Part shown: in pieces, positions 19,520 through 30,286 of the stretch | How positions within the stretch are numbered: position 1 is the first letter of the stretch | How the letters are laid out: the number at the start of each line of letters is the position of its first letter | The notes under the pieces: model-generated | Seen by the model: the letters and a program-made list of their open reading frames with translations, nothing else | Database searches by the model: none | What the model was told of the DNA's origin: nothing | From: Podospora pseudocomata | Taxonomy: Eukaryota; Ascomycota; Sordariomycetes; Sordariales; Podosporaceae | Assembly (NCBI RefSeq): GCF_035222375.1 | Contig: NC_085889.1 | Location: 3,906,001-3,970,000, forward strand | Reading direction: 5' to 3' | Length of the DNA stretch: 64,000 nt | Program-made: the position numbers and the translations under genes

Positions 19520-20670
19520 GATGGTTGTTGTTGTGGTGGTTGATGGGTGAGGAGGTGTATAAGTGGAGCCTGTATGGGAGGTTGAGATACACACACAAAT
19601 GAATGAAGTATATGAGATCGAGAGATTACAATGAAGTGAGGAGTGAGGTCAAGGGAGGATTTATATACCTATACCTCCTCATCAACATGCAGGGTCCAAC
19701 ATCCTACTTCTAAGCGATGTCATGAATCCTCCCCTCCCCTCCTTTCTCGCCCCCCTCTCTCCAGCACAAAGTGGAGCGTCGATGGTTATCCGCTCCGTTC
19801 CCACGCCTGCATCGAGGGAACCATGGAATTCTCTGCATTCGAATCCTTTCTCTCTATTGCAGCAATTCTGCATGTCGACTGCCAAACATTCTCCGCAGTT
19901 TACCTTACCAATCCTGCCCCCCGCCGTAAAGAGCCCCTCCATCGTCATAGAAACCGGGGGGCTGCCGGCTTGGCTTTCCCAACTACCGAGGCTTGTTTTC
20001 TTTGAGGGTGACAATCGACAATGCCTAGGTTGGTTGGTGATGTAAGCTTCCGAATGATCCTAAATTGCAAATTATGTAAGTGACCGCCGCGGCGGTACCG
20101 TTCGGAACACCGTTCATGCAGCTGGCGGCTCTTTTTGTTCAGAGAGTTGTGGGTTATGAGAGTGGTTGAGGGGATGCGAATCCCGAATTCCGTGTTACAC
20201 CGCTGCCTTACAAACCACCAACAGCGTCAATTACAACCTAACCAATTATGCCGTCGGCCATCAAATCGGTCCGTACCATATTTGGGAGAAGCCTTCCGAG
20301 AGTTTAAAGCATATAGGTAGATTAGGGGTGAGCTGAATGCCGTCATGACCATCCATCATCCATGAGCCCCGAGTCGTCCACAACGCCACCCCCTGGACCT
20401 TTTGTTTACGTTGCTTCTCATGTTGTACAAAATACTTCTTCTCTATTCCCAAAAAAGAAAAAAAAAGACCCATTCTTTGAACCCATCCGCTTTCCCAAAT
20501 GCAGAAAAAAATGAAAAAGATGTGTTTCCGCCTATGTACACTTAAATGTGCTTTTCCCGTTGCGCGTGGTTGATGTTAGTAGTACAATAGAAATGCCCAG
20601 CCCGAGTTCCACCCCGGAGCCAAGCTTTTTAGACTTGGAGATCTAGATCTTGAAGCTGTGTTCTACACAT
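19520..20670. other. Intergenic between the reductase promoter and the COQ1 3' end
   Basis: 1.15 kb without a convincing gene. Several overlapping ORFs around 19640-20045 occur on both strands, but none looks like protein. Confidence 0.5.
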
Positions 20671-22080
20671 CTATTTCTTCCGCTTCAGAGTCTTGACAGC
20701 CATCTCGATGAGGCCATCCTTGGCCTCGCTGTCTGGGAACGGTGCGATGGCATCAATGGCCTTCTGTGCGTAGTCCTCGGCCAGCGCCCGTGTCTGCTCG
20801 ATACCATCACTCTGCGCAACCAGGTCGCGTGCCTAGATAATAGTCAGCCGGTCGATTCCTCTCACGGAAGACGATGAGGAAATAAAACCCACCCTCACAA
20901 CATCACCCTCCTTCTCAAACTTCCTCCCAACCAGCGCGCCGAGCTCTGGCATCGTCTTCCACGCAAACAGCAGAGGCGCCGTCGCAAGTCCCAGCTCCAA
21001 ATCCGCCCCCGCTGGCTTGCCGAGTTCTTGCTCGCTCCTGGTGTAGTCGAGCATATCATCCACCAGCTGGAACGCCAAACCCAGGTTCTTCCCATAGGCA
21101 TACGCCGCATCCACCGTCGCCGCATCACTTCCACCAAGCAGCGCCGCCGCGCGACAGCTCTTGCTGATCAGCGACGCAGTCTTGAGGTACGTCTTCTGGA
21201 GGTAATACGTCAGAGTCTCCTCCGACCATTGCGGGTTGCGCTCGTCGCGCGCAGTGTTCTTCAGCTGCATGAACTCGCCCTCCACCAAGTTGGCAATGAC
21301 CGTAGCCAACAGCTCGATAACCTCGGCATGACGCAACCTCGCAAGAGCCACAGACGCTCTCCCGAGAAGGAAATCACCTGCCAGGACAGCCATCTTGTTG
21401 CCAAACTCGAGGTTGGCAGATGGTGAGCCTCTTCGGGATTCAGAGTGATCAATCACATCGTCGTGAAGCAGCGAAGCAGTGTGAATCAGCTCGGTGATCT
21501 CGGCGAGTCTCCTTTGCGAAGGGAGAATGTCGGGGTGGTCGTTCGTCTCGGCTTCGGGGGCAACGGCTGTCGCGGAAGGGTTGAAGTCGGAGAGGACGGA
21601 AAGCGGGGAGATGGAGCTGTCGATGCCCATCGAGGCCTGGAGAGTGGCCTGCTGCCTCTGGGGGGCTTTGGGGCAGAGGGAGGTGGCGCGCGACATGAGC
21701 AGGACTATTAGTGGCCGGACATGCTTGCCTTCGGCTTGTGTGTAGTACTTTGCTGCTCTGTCCAGGGAGGGGTGGCCGGACCCGAGGAGTTTCCTGATGT
21801 TGCCTGTGAGAAACTTCATCTCCTTGGCGACGATCCGTAGGGGGTCGACGGAGGGCATGTCCCCTCTGGTGGCGCGGGTGATCGCATTGTTGACGATGTT
21901 GCCGGCGACGGAGACGGCGGCAGCCCAGGCGGAGGAGTCTCGTCTTCCGGTGTGGAAAGGAGCTCTGGACTGAGCTATCCTACTATCGAGGGGAGCTCTG
22001 GATCTGAGGCAGGTGGTACATGTTGTCGTCGTCGCCCTCGAAAATGTTGACATGCGAAGCCGGCTGACCCCGCGCACCAT
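20671..22080 (-). CDS. COQ1: Mitochondrial trans-polyprenyl diphosphate synthase, ubiquinone side chain
   Basis: Two exons (22080-20893, 20832-20671), intron 60 nt (GTGGGT...TCTAG), encode 449 residues. Polyprenyl synthase motifs in order: EGKHVRPLIVLL; the first aspartate-rich motif LLHDDVIDHSESRRG; FLLGRASVALARL; the second, FQLVDDMLDYTRS; and exon 2 with the C-terminal helices (ARDLVAQSDGIEQTRALAE...). The enzyme elongates farnesyl diphosphate with IPP to the side chain that Coq2 attaches. The N-terminus is Arg/Ser/Thr-rich and acid-free from MVRGVSRLRM on, a typical mitochondrial presequence; this is why 22080 is chosen over the in-frame Met at 22164, whose extension is acidic. A ~35-residue low-complexity insert follows the HVRPL motif. 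It is divergent from VMA12. Confidence 0.93.
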
Positions 22081-22542
22081 TGTAGGCCCCTGCATTTCTC
22101 TCTGGAGGTGGGATGTTTCCCGCACACACTCGTTCCCGGTCGAATCCTCCTCTGTGATATCCAATTGACCTCTGTAGGTTTACTGTGTGGTCATCTGCCG
22201 TATCCGGGAGGAATTCGACGCCGAGGTATCCTCCGAAAGCCGTGATCTCCGGCCCTGTCGTACGAAAGATCTCTACGCACACAAGTTGCTTTAGGCCGGT
22301 GATGTGGGTCCCGAAAACTTCCTTTCCGATAATTTTTTGGCATCCGGTTCTGAAGAAGGTGGCGTTCTCGGCTTGTGGTTGTGGCTGGTGGCCTCTGAGG
22401 ACCCACCGGGTGCCTGCATCCTTGCAAGCTTTGTGAGGCTTGGCGATCCGTCATTCTGGGCCGCATCAGCTTGAGCTCCAACAAGCTCTCGGCGGCGTCG
22501 CAAACAAAACATTGTCTTCTTACATATCATCAACACCCAACC
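22081..22542. promoter_or_regulatory. Divergent upstream region of COQ1 and VMA12
   Basis: A 462-bp shared intergenic region. No specific element could be named. Part of it is open in several frames without protein-like content. Confidence 0.5.
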
Positions 22543-23403
22543 ATGGTGCTCCTCACAATGACCCCCTCCATTGTGGAGGCTCTGCAAATCTGGGACAATC
22601 TAGGCTACCCATCAAAAGACAAGCTCCAGGCAGGCAAAGACGACCCCGCGCTCGACGATGCCGCTGTCGGCAAGCCCATTCTACACTCACAGATCATCGA
22701 GCTCTGGTTAATACTCAGGGATGCCGGGCATGAGGAACATACTTTGGAAAACATGCTGAAAGGCGCCTGGGTCTACGTCCCACCACCACCACCAAAACCA
22801 GAACCAGTATGTACCCCGTCTTGTACCAGACGCCGGTTGGTGCTGACGAAGTAATAGTCAAACGAATACAAAGCCTTGATGGCCCGTCTCCGGCGCGAAG
22901 AAGAACAACGAGCATACGAGCGAATGACCAACCCACTTCCCCCAACCGAGACCTTTGCTCAACGATTTCCTGCTGCGAATATGGCGAGGAGCTTTGCTGC
23001 TGTCAATCGAGTAACGGTCGATAAAGACCTCGGCGATGACGATGTTACATATAACGACGTGCACAGACAGCTGATGCTGATACTGAACTTTATGGTCAGT
23101 ATCCTGGGTGTGGCAGGCACTCTGTGGGTGTTGGCCAGATGGTGGAGCACACCAGCGCGACTGTTTCTGACTCTGGGGGGAAGTCTGTTGGTGGGTATTG
23201 CTGAAATTGCTGTATACTCGGGATACATATGGCATTTGGGTGAGGCGAAGAAGCAGGATAAGAAGTTTAAGGAGGTGAAGCAGATTGTACAGACGTGGGC
23301 TGTTGGAGTGGATGAAAAGGAGGAGGCCACTCTTATTGGGGACAAGAGCTCGTCAGATGAGAATACGGATCTCCGGAGGCGCAAGAAGGATGCTCAAATA
23401 TGA
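22543..23403 (+). CDS. VMA12: V-ATPase assembly factor Vma12/Vph2 (TMEM199-like)
   Basis: Two exons (22543-22806, 22858-23403) around a 51-nt intron (GTATGT...AATAG) encode 269 residues. The N-terminal half is soluble, with a Pro-run (VPPPPPKPEP) at the exon join followed by SNEYKALMARLRREEEQRAYERM, the conserved helix ahead of the membrane part. Two transmembrane helices follow, MLILNFMVSILGVAGTLWVLA and LFLTLGGSLLVGIAEIAVYSG, and a charged cytosolic tail. Vma12 forms an ER complex with Vma22 that stabilises Vma1/Vph1-containing Vo sectors during V-ATPase assembly. The start codon lies in CAACCATGG, a good initiation context; the in-frame Met at 22471 falls in the shared promoter. Confidence 0.87.
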
Positions 23404-23774
23404 ATGGTTTGTAGCCCCTTGTGTTTACCAAACCCCTTTCGAATTATGAGCTTTTGACCTTGAATTCCATGTTGGGCGCAATGGCAATTGTTACTTTTGA
23501 ATGGGGGAAACATTTACAGTGGGTAGGGGTGCTAATTGAGTGGGGCTGCCCGCGTCATAGCGCGCTGCGGGGCCCAACGCGCTGAGCAGACGCGTTCTGC
23601 GCAACGCGATCTTCGATCTTGACCCATGTCGCTACCGAGTACAACTTTTCTGCAAGTTGGGATCTTGGTGCATCTTCTTGGCAGCATTTTTATCTGATTA
23701 TATCGCCGCATCTCTATCGTCCGAATAAAGCTCGCGCGCCGTTACAGCTCGTTTTAGACTCAGTGGGCGCAACA
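23404..23774. promoter_or_regulatory. Upstream region of the Eco1-like gene
   Basis: 371 bp between the VMA12 stop and the proposed Eco1-like start. It contains the ACGCG box cluster at 23577-23609. An in-frame Met at 23619 would start 10 bases after the last box, which argues for the later start. Confidence 0.5.
23577..23609. promoter_or_regulatory. Cluster of three ACGCGN (MluI cell-cycle box-like) sites
   Basis: ACGCGC at 23577-23582, ACGCGT at 23590-23595 and ACGCGA at 23604-23609 follow each other at 13-14 bp spacing, 166-198 bp upstream of the proposed start codon. ACGCGT is the core bound by the MBF (Mbp1/Swi6, Cdc10) factor that drives S-phase genes in yeasts. Confidence 0.45.
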
Positions 23775-24644
23775 ATGTCACTTGATCCATCACCAGAAGC
23801 CGTCTTCGATTCTTCGATATCGACCGCGACGACTGGCCTACCACGCCAGCGCAAGAGACCTCTGCGAACCTACGGTCGTCAGTCCACCTCTGCGAGAGAC
23901 AACGACCAGAAAGAACGCCCTTTCAAGAGGCAAAAGGTCGCGCCGCCGGTGGTGGACCGAGAGAATCAAGAAAACAGGGTGCCGAAGTCGACGGAAGAAC
24001 CACCAGTACCATCACTGCCGGAACCCTCAAAACAGGCGCCGACGATACCGGAAAAGAAGGGCGGGTCGATATTATCGTACTTCAAACCGCTCTCCCTCCC
24101 TGCCCAGTCTACCTGCGACGCACCAACCATAACTCCAGCCACCCCGACGACCCTCTCCGACGCACCAGACCTCGACAAAGACTCCACAGCAACAACACCC
24201 CCCTCCTCCCCACCATCAGGCGCGCTGTTCAAAAGGTCAAGGGAGAGGAGGAGATTGCAAAGCAAAGTCACGATATGCACCCTCCCAGGTGTCGCCTTTA
24301 GTCGAGAGCCGTCCCCGGAACCCATCATCGCGTCAGACGGGGAGGAGATCTACGACCAGATTGTTGTCAGGGGCGACTGGGGGGATGAGAACGACACAGC
24401 CAGTGAGGTATCGGAGGATACAAGGTCGATTACTACGGAGACGAGGGAGAGGAAGCGGACGCTGTTGAAGCAGAAGCAGATGGTGCAGACTGTTTTGAAT
24501 CTGTCCATCAACAAGGACCCGGGGATTCATATATGTAAGGACTGTGGGGTGTTGTATAACCCGCTGAATGAGCAGGATAGAAAGGAGCATAAGAGGCAGC
24601 ATGCGGCGCATGTGAGGAGTTTGAGGGGGAAGTTGGCGTTGTGA
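23775..24644 (+). CDS. Eco1/ESCO-like protein: PIP box and C2H2 zinc finger, no acetyltransferase domain
   Basis: An intronless frame of 289 residues. The N-terminus has a basic PLRTYGRQS element and a KRQK nuclear-localisation-like cluster. Near residues 96-106 lies GGSILSYFKPL, a PCNA-interacting-like box. A Pro/Ser/Thr-rich linker follows. At the C-terminus HICKDCGVLYNPLNEQD with two later His (KEHKRQH) is the zinc finger typical of Eco1-family cohesin acetyltransferases. In Eco1 the finger is followed by a GNAT domain that acetylates Smc3; here the protein stops 9 residues after the finger region, and the next 500 bp hold no reading frame that could encode that domain. It is either a stand-alone regulator or a truncated Eco1. 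An upstream Met at 23619 is less likely. Confidence 0.72.
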   Translation: MSLDPSPEAVFDSSISTATTGLPRQRKRPLRTYGRQSTSARDNDQKERPFKRQKVAPPVVDRENQENRVPKSTEEPPVPSLPEPSKQAPTIPEKKGGSILSYFKPLSLPAQSTCDAPTITPATPTTLSDAPDLDKDSTATTPPSSPPSGALFKRSRERRRLQSKVTICTLPGVAFSREPSPEPIIASDGEEIYDQIVVRGDWGDENDTASEVSEDTRSITTETRERKRTLLKQKQMVQTVLNLSINKDPGIHICKDCGVLYNPLNEQDRKEHKRQHAAHVRSLRGKLAL

Positions 24645-25158
24645 GTTTTGTGCATTATTGGGCAGCACATCATGGCAGGGTAATGTTTGTGTGATGTTAG
24701 CTCTGGATTAATGATTGGTTTCCATCGTTTTTTTTTATCATGGGATGGCGTTGGTGTGTGGTTGAAGATGTTTAGGCGGGACAGGTTATGATAAGTAGGA
24801 AATACCCCTGAATTGATTTCAAAGAACAATGCAAGGTTTTATCAACAGAGAGTGGCCGGAATAGGGGGTCTTTTTCCGCGATTGATCGATTTGCTAATAA
24901 TTCAGGTAGATCGACCTCGAGTCGAGATGAAAATTGCCGGCTTTGTGACGGGGTGATTGGATTGACTGAAGTGATGAGATGGTGACATCATGACCACCGC
25001 GGATCCGCTGTGCAACGGTATGGATGAACAATCGATTGAAAACACTGGACTACGGATTTTTCAAGGATAAAAAGGGTTGGTTTTTCTTCAGTTCTTGTGG
25101 TCTTTTTGACTTTGATCAATTGACAGGTGCTGGAACGAGTAACACCAACACCGCAATC
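24645..25158. other. Intergenic between the Eco1-like gene and the decarboxylase gene
   Basis: 514 bp, AT-richer, with no acetyltransferase-like coding sequence on the + strand. It holds the 3' end of one gene and the promoter of the next. Confidence 0.5.
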
Positions 25159-26647
25159 ATGGTCCATCAACACGGCGACCACCACGACGTCCCGACCCAT
25201 TCGCTCGTGAAGCGGTTTGTCCCTCCCCTCCCCTCCCCGATCCCCCCTCATGTCTAACAAACACAACACAGCATGGGCAGCTGGCTCCCAACCGACCACC
25301 GCATCCACCAGGAATGGCTCAGCCGCACCATCGACCGCGCCCACAAACGATCCGGCCCCCCGGAGCAGACCAAGCTCATCCCCGTGCTGCAGGAGTTCAA
25401 GGAGCTGATTGAGGGCAATGCGAGAATATACATGTACTTCAACCAGATGTGGGACGAGGTCCCGCGTCGTCCTCCGTACAACAAGGACCCGACTGGCAAG
25501 AGCCAGATCAGAGACTACAAGCACATGCTTGCTGTGCTGAACGAAGTTTTTGGGAGAGCACCAGAATGGACGGATGCTGCTGCTCATGCTGGCATGGTGG
25601 GGGTTCCGATGGCTGCTATTTTCGACTATGCGATGGGGACACCGAGCGGGCATGCGGCGTTTTTGGATCCGGATGTGAACAAGATGTTGAAAAAGATTCT
25701 GAATGAGTGGGGGAGGTATCTCAAGGTTTGTTTATCTTTACTGGGCACCTGATCCCTGACCGACTTACTGACTGACATGATGGTGGCAGACGCCGGAATC
25801 CGCCGAGGTTTTGGGGGATCACTCGGCTGGCTGGTTCGGCGAGACGGGCTACAAAGACCTTATGGAGGTGGCCAACACGCCGACTAAGACGTCGTTCAAG
25901 TTTGAGGAGATGTATCATTGTGATCCGTCAAAGAAGCACTACGGTTTCACGTCTTGGGATGACTTCTTTACCCGCAAGATCACGGACAAGTCCCGCCCTG
26001 TTGCTAGCCCGGATGATGACAAGGTTGTTGTCAACAGCTGCGAGTCTCGGCCTTACTGCGTGGCGAACAACGTCAAGTTGCGGGACAGATTCTGGGTCAA
26101 GGGACAGCCTTACTCTGTAACTGACATGCTCGCGCACGACCCCCTGGCGGAGAAGTTTGCCAGGGGGACGATTTATCAGGCGTTTTTGTCGGCTCTGTCG
26201 TACCACCGCTGGCATGCCCCCGTGTCGGGCACCATCAAGAGGGCGTTTGTTGAGGATGGGACGTATTTCTCGGAGCCGCTCATGTTTGACCAGAGCGGGG
26301 GGGAGGACAAGGTTGATATTGACACCAAGGGGATCCAAGGGGCCTTGGGATACCTCACTGCGTTGGCGACGAGAGCGGTGATTTTTATTGAGGCGGATAA
26401 CCCCAAGATTGGGCTCATGGCCTTTATCGGGGTGGGGATGGATGAGGTGAGCACGTGTGAGATTACGGTGAAGGAGGGGCAGAAGGTGAAGAAGGGGGAG
26501 GAGTTGGGCATGTTTCATTTTGGGGGGAGTACGTATTGTTTGATGTTTAGGAACGAGACGAGGTTGAAGGGGTGGCCGGATATTGGGAAGTATGCGGAGG
26601 CGAATGAGAATTATCCGGTTAGGGGGGCGTTGGCGGTTGTCGAGTGA
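25159..26647 (+). CDS. Phosphatidylserine decarboxylase-family enzyme (PsiD/L-tryptophan decarboxylase-like)
   Basis: Three exons (25159-25214, 25272-25725, 25790-26647) with introns of 57 nt (GTTTGT...CACAG) and 64 nt (GTTTGT...GGCAG) encode 455 residues. The N-terminal domain (MGSWLPTDHRIHQEW...IYMYFNQMWDEVPRRPP...KHMLAVLNEVF) is of the phophatidylserine_decarboxylase-associated type, also present in fungal tryptophan decarboxylases. The catalytic part has FTSWDDFFTRKI, then SALSYHRWHAPVSGTI (the His motif), and HFGGSTYCLMF; the GGST motif is where self-cleavage would create the pyruvoyl cofactor. No mitochondrial presequence or transmembrane helix is visible, so it is probably a soluble amino-acid decarboxylase and not Psd1/Psd2. 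The substrate is unknown. No biosynthetic genes flank it. Confidence 0.88.
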
Positions 26648-26947
26648 GTGGTGATGTTGGAGGCTAATGATGGTGTTTGTATTGTTGAGTAATAATTTGA
26701 GACTGGTGTTATGTTGATGTCGGATGAGCTCAGGGGTTATTGTTCCGTTGTGTAAGTGTCAAAACAAAACAAAACACCATGAAAACTACAAAAAGCTCAC
26801 CAGCATTGCTGGCTACGAAAGCCCTCTATTTGGAGTTTCACCATTCCAAATTGCTCTCCCCTATTATTACCTGGGGGAGACAGTTCATCCAGGGATTTTT
26901 CATATTTAGAGCCGAAGTTAATGGCTATGCTCATAGATGTTCTCGAC

Positions 26948-27052
26948 TAGGAATCAAACCTGCCACCATTCGTGGGCAACCCAGTCTGTTTCTACAGTAC
27001 CCGACAGGTTGTTCGGTCGTCGCTTCTGGCCACTGCGCTAGACAGACAGTCA
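26948..27052 (-). other. tRNA-like relic or tRNA-derived SINE head
   Basis: The minus strand carries a good pol III A box (TAGCGCAGTGG near 27040) and, about 75 nt further on, a near-perfect B box (GGTTTGATTCC near 26950-26960; consensus GGTTCGANTCC). The D-arm can pair (CGC...GCG), but the T-stem pairs poorly and the two ends do not form an acceptor stem. It is therefore not a working tRNA. A SINE head or a decayed intron-containing tRNA gene is possible. Confidence 0.35.
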
Positions 27053-30000
27053 GGTGCCAAATTGAGTTGGCGAAAGTCTGAGAGCAATTGGGGTATATGT
27101 GGGGAAGGAACACCCTCCCAGACAGGCTGTGCTCTGGCTGTTCCCTCCTTGATACATCAGACAAGATGTCCACCAAAGAGAATTTAGTGGGTGCTGAATC
27201 GACATGCCAACCACCTACTGGAAGAGACATTAAATGACCTGGATAAAGCCAGGTAACTACCTTGTTTCCTTTACAAACCCCATTTCCTCGCCTTCAACCC
27301 GAGACCGTATGCTGGAATATGCACCTCTTCGTTCCTCGTGTGGACTTGGGATTGCTAGATGACGCCCCCCATGCTGACAGGGCGCAAGATCAAGAACTGA
27401 CATGACCTGACATCGGGTGCTATCAGCTGCACGAAATGTGACAATTCCTCCAACAACCAAGCTCGAAAACTGCACTTTTCACCGTCTTCCATCGGCAGTT
27501 ATAAACGCCCCCAAAACACGCTGGAAATAGAGACTGTCGGTCGTCGGATGTGGCTGTCACAACATGGATCGTCCTTTCGGGGACCGAGATATGTACTATA
27601 GCTTGACATGCAGATACAAGCAGTGGCTGGGGTAGATGGCTTGCCTCAGTTCTTCCTCACCGACACACCCCCCTCAGTACCTAGCTAAGACACATAGACC
27701 GCCTCCCAGCCTTATGAGGAAAGATCTGGAGATGAGAAACAGCAGGAGAAACTGAAACACTGACAAGAACTCTAGGCTTTCTCTACTTTCACCTGATAGA
27801 TGGTTGAGTCGGGAGGTGAAGATGCAGTCTGTCTAAGACCTACATACCAACCTCCCGTTGGCTTCACCTCACGAGCTGCTTGCCATATCCACACAAAACA
27901 CCGAACGAACCGGTCTCCCAAGGTAGCAAGCGGCAGCTGTGTGCAAGTTCAACAAGTCGAACCAAATCACGAAATATCACTAAACAAATCCTCTGAATCG
28001 ATTATGATACATCACACCACACCATCAGCTCACAACCAAAAATCCAAAAAATTCCAGACCACCCATCACCAACAACCATCTCGGATCAAATTAACACTGG
28101 ACAGAAATTCTCCAATCCCGGAGAGTCCCGGAGATAAACCACCCATTTATTTCCCTCCCACCCCGATTTATTCCCCCTCTTGCATACATCAGTCACCAAG
28201 GCTTCCCCCCCTTCAAAAAAAGCCTGCAGGTCGCACCGGTGTGACAGATCTCAACCCACCATCTCTGTTCCCCATCTCGCCGTGATAGTCTGCAGTGGGA
28301 AAAGGTGTGGTGTGAAAACCCCAAGCTGCATGCTACTGGGGTCCCCCATAGGGTCGGTTATTATGAGTGGTCTTGTTGGGCTGATTGAGAAGCTCATTGG
28401 GTGGGCCTACCTACCTTCGGCGGTGGCGTCTTTTTGGGCTTTGGGGGAAGCGGCTGCATTGCCTCTGCTCCAAAAAGATAATATTGACACTTTTTTTCCC
28501 AGTTGGAAGACCGGGCAGGATGTGTCTTGTCTCTGGTGATGCCATCTAGTGGGAAGGGACGGGATGGATACTCCAGCTGCCCGTCTCATCATAGGGAACT
28601 TTTGTTATCTGGTTGCGTGACCAGTTACCCAAAGCAGCCTTGTGTTGATGGGCAAGAAACTGCAATTGGGACTGGTTATTGATAGCTTACCGAGGACTTG
28701 CTCGGCCCGCTACTGTTGTGCCTTGTTACTTACCATTCCCAGAGTTTTCGACTGCAAAGGCGGCGGTGGCGGTCAACTGTGAGACTTGACCTCTCATATC
28801 CTGCCGGGTTGGCGATGTGAGACAGACGTTTTGTTACACAAGACTTCTTGCCCAGTGATAGGCTTTTGACTTGGTTTAGAGATCTCGGGAGGGCGAGGTG
28901 CCGGAATTATCACGTTACCGGTTGGGAAGGTGGGATGGAGAAGATCATGAATTTATATCGGTTTGTTGGAAATGTGAGATGGCGATCAAAGAGTCTAGAC
29001 TTTGTGTGTCGAGTTGAGATGCGAAACTTGTGTCTCTGAACGGCTGCTACCTGTAACTTATGGACTTTGGCGATCGTGGAGTATGGGTAGAGCTCCATTC
29101 TTCTCATCAAGCCACCGTGCCTCACTCTTCAGATATGATATCCAAAAGCTTTGCTAGCAATCATCTCTCCATCGATCATACAAACTGTTGATTAGGTAGA
29201 CTTCATTCAACCCAGGTTGTGATCTGCATGTATATTCCAGGCTCTACATCCACAGTATCCATCCATCATCCTTAACCTTTTGCTCTGTTGGTCTGAACTC
29301 CGTTTCAAGCCCTACTTCGACTTCAGCTGTTTGTGACTTTGGCTCGACGAGGCCTGTATCTAAGCTTCTTTTTACCCACCCACTTTGTGGAGATCAGAAA
29401 TTGGCGGCTGTATGTATATATGTGTGCATGTCTCTACATCCTCTCTACTCTATGTATTCCTATCATCTCCCATCCTTTTTATACCCAACCCCTGCCCATA
29501 TCAGCCTCCATATCCCGCCCCGGCGGCCCCTTGCCCTTCCCCCGGCAAACAGTGGATCCCAAGATCGGAGTGGGGCCGAGCGGCAGCGCCGTCGCCTAAG
29601 CGTCACTTGTGTCCGTGCCCGCCGAACCGACACAGCGGATTTCCCCCTCCTCCACCTCTTTGTCTGTGCGTACAGCTCCTCATCATCATTAGTGCAGTGG
29701 CCTTCTCGTTTACGGGATGATCGGGCATGTGGGAGATGGGATTATTTTAGGGCACTTTCGTTATCAGTCCAATAATCTGCACGCTCAGAGTAAGTATGTC
29801 TCGCTGCGCAGGATTTTTCCTGCTCACATGCTCACTTGCCCAGACAGACAGACAGACAGCTCTCTTCCGCTTCGTTGTTGGTAGGTATCGGATAACGTCG
29901 CGGTCGCGGATGCCGAGACAGTCAGCCATCCTAACAGCAAACAAGGTGAAGAAGGCGCGGGGTAAAAATCAGGTCAGAAATTCACAAGAAGCGGTCTGTC

Positions 30001-30267
30001 TGCTGTTCAGCTCACCACTTCGCCAGAAAATGGATTGGTTCAGTCGGTTATCGGCAGCGGAGCTCAATGTCGTCATAGCTTGATTCGCGGGGTGGATATA
30101 CGCTAATTGCAAATGGGGGAGGGAGGGAGGATGGCGTGGATGGGTAGACGTTTACGTAGGAGAAATTTAGAGAGAGGTGAACTGAGTGAGTATGTATATG
30201 CGGTTTTTGTCAGGTGGAACTTTTTTGAGAGAGGAGGAGGGAATTGTTGATCGTATACTCCGTAGTG

Positions 30268-30286
30268 GGAGAGAGAGAGAGAGAGA
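30268..30286. repeat. GA dinucleotide microsatellite
   Basis: An uninterrupted GA run within the gene-poor region. Confidence 0.8.
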
